Shown: piece after piece, positions 61,307-64,000 of the stretch
Position numbering within the stretch: the first letter of the stretch is position 1
Layout of the letters: each line of letters starts with the position of its first letter
Assembly (NCBI GenBank): GCA_041739275.1
Contig: JBGSOF010000007.1
Coordinates: 1-64,000 of the forward strand
DNA length: 64,000 nt
Direction: 5' to 3'
From: WGMI01 sp041739275
Lineage (GTDB): Bacteria; Bacteroidota; Bacteroidia; Flavobacteriales; Schleiferiaceae
Position numbers and translations under genes: made by a program
Notes under the pieces: generated by a model
Seen by the model: the letters and a program-made list of their open reading frames with translations, nothing else
Told to the model about the DNA's origin: nothing
The model's database searches: none

Positions 61307-61671
61307 TTAGTTTTCCAAATCACCTCCGGTCATTGATTGAAGAATTTCCTGAATCTTTTGTTTAAAGTCAGGCAAATCAAACTGAATAATCTGCCAAATC
61401 AAGGTCGAATCCATGCCAAAGTATTCATGGACGAGAATATTGCGCATTCCCTTTATTGATTCCATTCAATATCCGAATGCTTCTCTTTTAATTCTAAAGA
61501 AATATGATCGCTCGCCTCTCCGATAATCTCCAATTGTTTTATACACGCATTCCGAAGCATAGACTGCGCACTAAAATCATCCAAATTTACTCCTTTCAAA
61601 TAAGCTTCGATTTCAACAATAGCATCATACATATGATGTAAGCGAACCACATCACCCAACCGACCTCTCAT
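61307..61671 (-). pseudogene. hepT-like HEPN toxin gene, frameshifted
   Basis: From ATG 61671 the frame reads a normal HepT N-terminal half (VRLHHMYDAIVEIEAYLKG ... KQLEIIGEASDHIS) and stops at 61453 after DIEWNQ. The missing C-terminal half lies in another frame immediately after: SIKGMRNILVHEYFGMD, then STLIWQIIQFDLPDFKQKI, ending at 61307. Relative to intact HepT (W-x-x-I-x-G-M-R-N), one base is lost around 61455-61465. The HEPN Rx4-6H motif (RNILVH) is on the far side of the break, so the short product would lack the catalytic site. A sequencing error cannot be excluded. Confidence 0.78.
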
Positions 61672-61954
61672 AGATCAATTTCTTTTCCTTGTCCACCCTC
61701 GGTTTGATGTATTTCGAAAGCGCATTGGCCGACGCCAAATCCACTTTTGCATCGAGTATTTCCTCCAAGTCTATTTGCATTTGGACAAACAACAAACCCA
61801 CGCGTAGTTGATAATCCAATTCAATCATGATATCGATATCACTCCGTTCGTCTGCCTTACCGCGAACGCACGATCCAAACAAGTAAGCCCGAATTACCGG
61901 GCGCTCAGAAAAGTATTTCCTGATTTTCTCTAAATCGGAGGCAAGCAGTCTCAT
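61652..61954 (-). CDS. mntA: MntA-like nucleotidyltransferase antitoxin
   Basis: 100 residues with the minimal nucleotidyltransferase motif AYLFGSCVRGKADERSDIDIMIE (GSxxRGxxxxxSDID, here GSCVRGKADERSDID). In MntA/HepT systems this protein adenylylates HepT and neutralises it. The gene overlaps hepT by 20 bases, the usual order. TATCTTTG (61959-61966) is a perfect -7 box four bases before the ATG. Confidence 0.85.
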   Translation of the reverse strand: MRLLASDLEKIRKYFSERPVIRAYLFGSCVRGKADERSDIDIMIELDYQLRVGLLFVQMQIDLEEILDAKVDLASANALSKYIKPRVDKEKKLIYERSVG

Positions 61955-61958
61955 CCTT

Positions 61959-61966
61959 CAAAGATA
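61959..61966 (-). promoter_or_regulatory. -7 box of mntA (leaderless candidate)
   Basis: Minus-strand TATCTTTG ends four bases before the mntA ATG; the intervening AAGG would not be transcribed as a full leader. Confidence 0.6.
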
Positions 61967-62175
61967 GATGATCGCAGCAACGCTTATTTTGAGAACGTTC
62001 TGGAGGCAATCGAAGGTCGAATGGAGTCCGCGGATCCCAATAAAAATCAAAGTCCGATTGTGGATGTCGTCGGTCAAAAGGGAATGAGGAGCGCCTGGAT
62101 TTCCAAATCATTTACAGGGCTTCGCACTCAATGGCAGCACAGCGATTCGAAACCCTTTTGAACCCATTCGACTCT

Positions 62176-62763
62176 CTATCCCAATCCCGCCCACAACAAA
62201 CGGGCCGCCAGGGAGCGATGAGGGGACCATCGAGACGCAAAAACGCGGATTTGAGCGGGGGTTTTGGGACAGGGGGCGAGATCGGGGAGTTTCAGAAATG
62301 CCCTGCCCAGATGATAGTCGCCAGAGGGGAAAACGTCTGCAGCGCCCAAATCAAAGAGTTCGATCATATCGAGGGTCCACGCTCCAATGCCCGGAACAGC
62401 CCCGAGCAGGCGTTCGAAATCTGAACGAAGGCGAATGCTTTCCAAATCAGGGTGTTGTGACGCCAAAACCGATAGGGCCTCCAGGCTGCGAATCTTGGCC
62501 TCAGACAGCTTCAAGCTACTCAACGCTCGCTCGGTATAATCATCAAAACGAGAGGCCTTCAAAACATCCAAACCCAAGCCATCGAGCAGGCGCGCATGCA
62601 GCTTTTTACTGCTGCGCAAGGGATGCTGCTGCTCGACCACACAGGCCGCCAGAGAGTCAAAAATCTCGGGAAAAGTCCGAATTGGAACCGGCCGAACCAG
62701 GGCCAAAGCTTCCTCAAAACTCGGCTCGGGTTCGAAAAACGAATCAGGAAGCCGGAGAATCAC
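62176..62763 (-). CDS. HhH-GPD DNA glycosylase, AlkA-like
   Basis: 195 residues of the HhH-GPD superfamily. Helix-hairpin-helix VPGIGAWTLDMIELF with the catalytic Asp in DVFPSGDYHLGRA, an early VVEQQHPLRSSKKLHARL as in AlkA-type 3-methyladenine glycosylases. Shorter than AlkA (282), like the compact MpgII/AlkA2 forms. It removes alkylated bases. The start overlaps the thioesterase end by 20 bases, placing it last in the mgsA operon. Confidence 0.82.
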   Translation of the reverse strand: MILRLPDSFFEPEPSFEEALALVRPVPIRTFPEIFDSLAACVVEQQHPLRSSKKLHARLLDGLGLDVLKASRFDDYTERALSSLKLSEAKIRSLEALSVLASQHPDLESIRLRSDFERLLGAVPGIGAWTLDMIELFDLGAADVFPSGDYHLGRAFLKLPDLAPCPKTPAQIRVFASRWSPHRSLAARLLWAGLG

Positions 62764-63253
62764 CCTCTTGAACCCTCGACGACCTCCTCAAAAAAGGCTC
62801 CATTTCAAGGTCTACCGCCTTGCGAAGCTCCATCAAACGCAGCGCATACTTCTGAAGCTCTTCCTCTCGCGGACTGCCGGGAACAAACTCCGGAACCCCT
62901 TGTGGAACCCCATGATCATCTACCGCCACAAACACCACGATACAATGGGTTTTCTTCTCAAAATCTCCCGAAGAAATATCCTTAGAATACACATCCACAG
63001 CTAAATGCATACTCGAACGACCGGTGTGAATCACCGAAGCTCGAACCCGCACCACCTGACCGATTCGAATCGGGCTGAAAAACCGAATTCCCCCCACGTA
63101 AGCCGTCACACAATACATCCCCGCCCACTGAGAGGCACAGGCATAGCCCGCCTGGTCGATCCACTTCATCACCGCCCCCCCATGCACCTTGCCCCCGTAG
63201 TTGACATCGGTCGGCTCGCTCAAAAACTGCAACTCCAACGACTTCTGCCTCAT
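62744..63253 (-). CDS. Acyl-CoA thioesterase (hotdog fold)
   Basis: 169 residues. Hotdog motifs: TDVNYGGKVHGGAVMKWIDQAG with the catalytic/nucleophile region, and FFSPIRIGQVVRVRA. Cytosolic acyl-CoA hydrolase of the YciA/BACH type. ATG 63253 overlaps the rof-like stop (ATGA); the frame is open further upstream but without homology. Confidence 0.88.
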   Translation of the reverse strand: MRQKSLELQFLSEPTDVNYGGKVHGGAVMKWIDQAGYACASQWAGMYCVTAYVGGIRFFSPIRIGQVVRVRASVIHTGRSSMHLAVDVYSKDISSGDFEKKTHCIVVFVAVDDHGVPQGVPEFVPGSPREEELQKYALRLMELRKAVDLEMEPFLRRSSRVQEGDSPAS

Positions 63254-63480
63254 GGTGAACCTTCTGAAACGGTAAAAATTCGCTCGATCTCGTCCAGCCT
63301 GCTGCGCCGTCCATCTGCCCAAAGGGCAAATTCGCCATCGGACTCGGTCTTCAAATCGGCAATCACCCCTTGAAACGCTTCGCCCGAGTGCAAAACCACC
63401 GAGACCAAACTCGAACGCATGCACCACAGCTCGAATTGATCGTACCAAGAGCAATCGATGGGGACATACGGATCGCTCAC
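63250..63480 (-). CDS. rof: Rof-like Rho-binding antiterminator
   Basis: 76 residues. The sequence follows E. coli Rof/YaeO: YVPIDCSWYDQFELWCMR at the N-terminus (Rof has YxPIxCxxYDxLExAC), central SVVLHSGEAFQGVIADLKTE and the end LWADGRRSRLDEIERI. Rof binds Rho and inhibits termination. Locked by ATGA overlaps between mgsA and the thioesterase, so it is made together with them. Presence in Bacteroidota is less familiar; a similar fold with a different partner is possible. Confidence 0.72.
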   Translation of the reverse strand: MSDPYVPIDCSWYDQFELWCMRSSLVSVVLHSGEAFQGVIADLKTESDGEFALWADGRRSRLDEIERIFTVSEGSP

Positions 63481-63845
63481 ACCAACAAACTTCTAAAAAT
63501 CAGCGAAGCCGTGGCCGGATTGGTCGCCAGTGGAATGTTGTGCACGTCGCACAGCCGCATCAGCATCGCAATATCCGGTTCGTGCGGATGTTTGTCGAGG
63601 GGATCGCGGAAAAAGAACACGGCCGAGATCTTTTTTTCAGCCACCATGGCCGCAATTTGCGCATCTCCGCCCAACGGACCGCTGAGCAGGGCATTGACCT
63701 CCAATCCCGCGTTTTTCACGTGCTTGCCCGTGGTGCCCGTCGAGACCAACTCGATATCGCTGCGGTGGAACAAATCCAAATGATCGCGCAAAAAGGCTAC
63801 CATTTCCGCTTTTTTCCCGTCGTGGGCAATCAATGCAATCTTCAT
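63477..63845 (-). CDS. mgsA: Methylglyoxal synthase
   Basis: 122 residues, shorter than the 152 of E. coli but spanning the whole MGS-like domain. IALIAHDGKK is the substrate-binding start, TGTTGKHV follows, and GPLGGDAQIAAMVAEKKI and FRDPLDKHPHEPDIAML contain the catalytic Asp and His. Converts dihydroxyacetone phosphate to methylglyoxal. ATG overlaps the stop of the membrane protein to its right and its stop overlaps rof. Confidence 0.92.
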   Translation of the reverse strand: MKIALIAHDGKKAEMVAFLRDHLDLFHRSDIELVSTGTTGKHVKNAGLEVNALLSGPLGGDAQIAAMVAEKKISAVFFFRDPLDKHPHEPDIAMLMRLCDVHNIPLATNPATASLIFRSLLV

Positions 63846-64000
63846 TTCACCGTTCTTCTTAGGGCGATGTAATACACCACGATAGGGCTTATCACGATGA
63901 GCAGAACTGAAATCATCACCGCCATCGAAGCCTTTTGCCCCGCGACCGGATCGGCGGTAAAGGCCAAAATATGCTCGGTAATTAGGATGCCCGTCAGGCC
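63842..64000 (-). CDS. C-terminal end of a membrane protein (5' end beyond the window)
   Basis: The last 52 residues of a minus-strand protein. They hold a loop (FTADPVAGQKA) and one membrane helix (MAVMISVLLIVISPIVVYYI) with a basic tail ALRRTVK. The stop overlaps the mgsA ATG (ATGA), so it is the first known gene of this run. Too little is visible to name it. Confidence 0.6.
   Translation of the reverse strand, partial: GLTGILITEHILAFTADPVAGQKASMAVMISVLLIVISPIVVYYIALRRTVK

Noticed and set aside
1..64000. CRISPR array, prophage, rRNA or tRNA genes
   Set aside because: No regularly spaced repeats, phage structural genes or ribosomal RNA signatures were recognised on reading; a tRNAscan-SE and CRISPR finder run would settle it.

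Overview
The window looks like chromosome of a Bacteroidota bacterium, most probably an aerobic Flavobacteriales. The evidence is gene content: a cbb3 oxidase encoded as ccoS-ccoNO-ccoQ-ccoP-ccoG-ccoH, an exosortase F (XrtF) pair beside a RemB/Wzi-like barrel, SusC/HmuR-style TonB receptors with Bacteroidota carboxypeptidase-like N-termini, and a zeaxanthin/myxol-type carotenoid cluster. It is also promoter style: many genes carry the Bacteroidota -7 box TAnnTTTG just ahead of the start. Base composition is fairly balanced, with AT-richer patches (judged by eye) near 25.5-27, 35.6-37.5, 57.2-60.2 and 61.3-62 kb.

Layout. 0-5 kb: a structured terminator, then (minus) a PIG-L deacetylase, a 41-aa membrane protein missed by length-limited gene callers, and a Na+/solute symporter. 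5-10.6 kb: a sulfotransferase, a tightly overlapping minus-strand carotenoid operon crtI-cruF-crtZ-crtYcd (no crtB in view), and a divergent unknown gene plus a XerD-type recombinase. 10.6-15.2 kb: surface polysaccharide/exosortase operon (capD-like, remB-like, xrtF, xrtF partner). 15.4-25.5 kb: envelope genes (LptD-like, SPOR amidase, MlaD-like), an Fe-S oxidoreductase pair, a family 2 glycosyltransferase and a DUF308 membrane protein. 25.5-27 kb: an eroded region with two hairpin repeats, a truncated DUF486 gene and one hypothetical gene. 27-33 kb: cbb3 oxidase and maturation genes, then a UspA protein. 34-39 kb: autoregulated TetR plus an SDR, a HipBA toxin-antitoxin pair with a clear operator, an LPS-type glycosyltransferase and a hydrolase. 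39-46 kb: a heme/hemoglobin-type receptor, a subtilisin-like protease, DUF1684, a small membrane protein and an MFS transporter. 46.5-47.4 kb: a REP-associated (Y1) transposase that carries a REP palindrome inside its own coding sequence. 47.4-57.1 kb: frr-pyrH, a second TonB receptor, SDR-dprA, a large hybrid histidine kinase and tyrS. 57.2-60.2 kb: an unrecognised two-gene unit, a cysteine-rich secreted protein plus an outer-membrane-barrel-like protein, behind a perfect -7 box and a run of nine G. 60.2-64 kb: an epimerase-like SDR, an MntA/HepT module whose toxin is frameshifted, and a chained minus operon (membrane protein fragment, mgsA, a Rof-like Rho-binding antiterminator, a thioesterase, an AlkA-like glycosylase).

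Best candidates for something undescribed are the secreted-protein/barrel pair at 57.2-60.2 kb, the self-invaded REP/RAYT unit at 46.5-47.4 kb, and the Rof-like protein locked in an operon with methylglyoxal synthase. No rRNA, tRNA, CRISPR array or complete prophage was seen.
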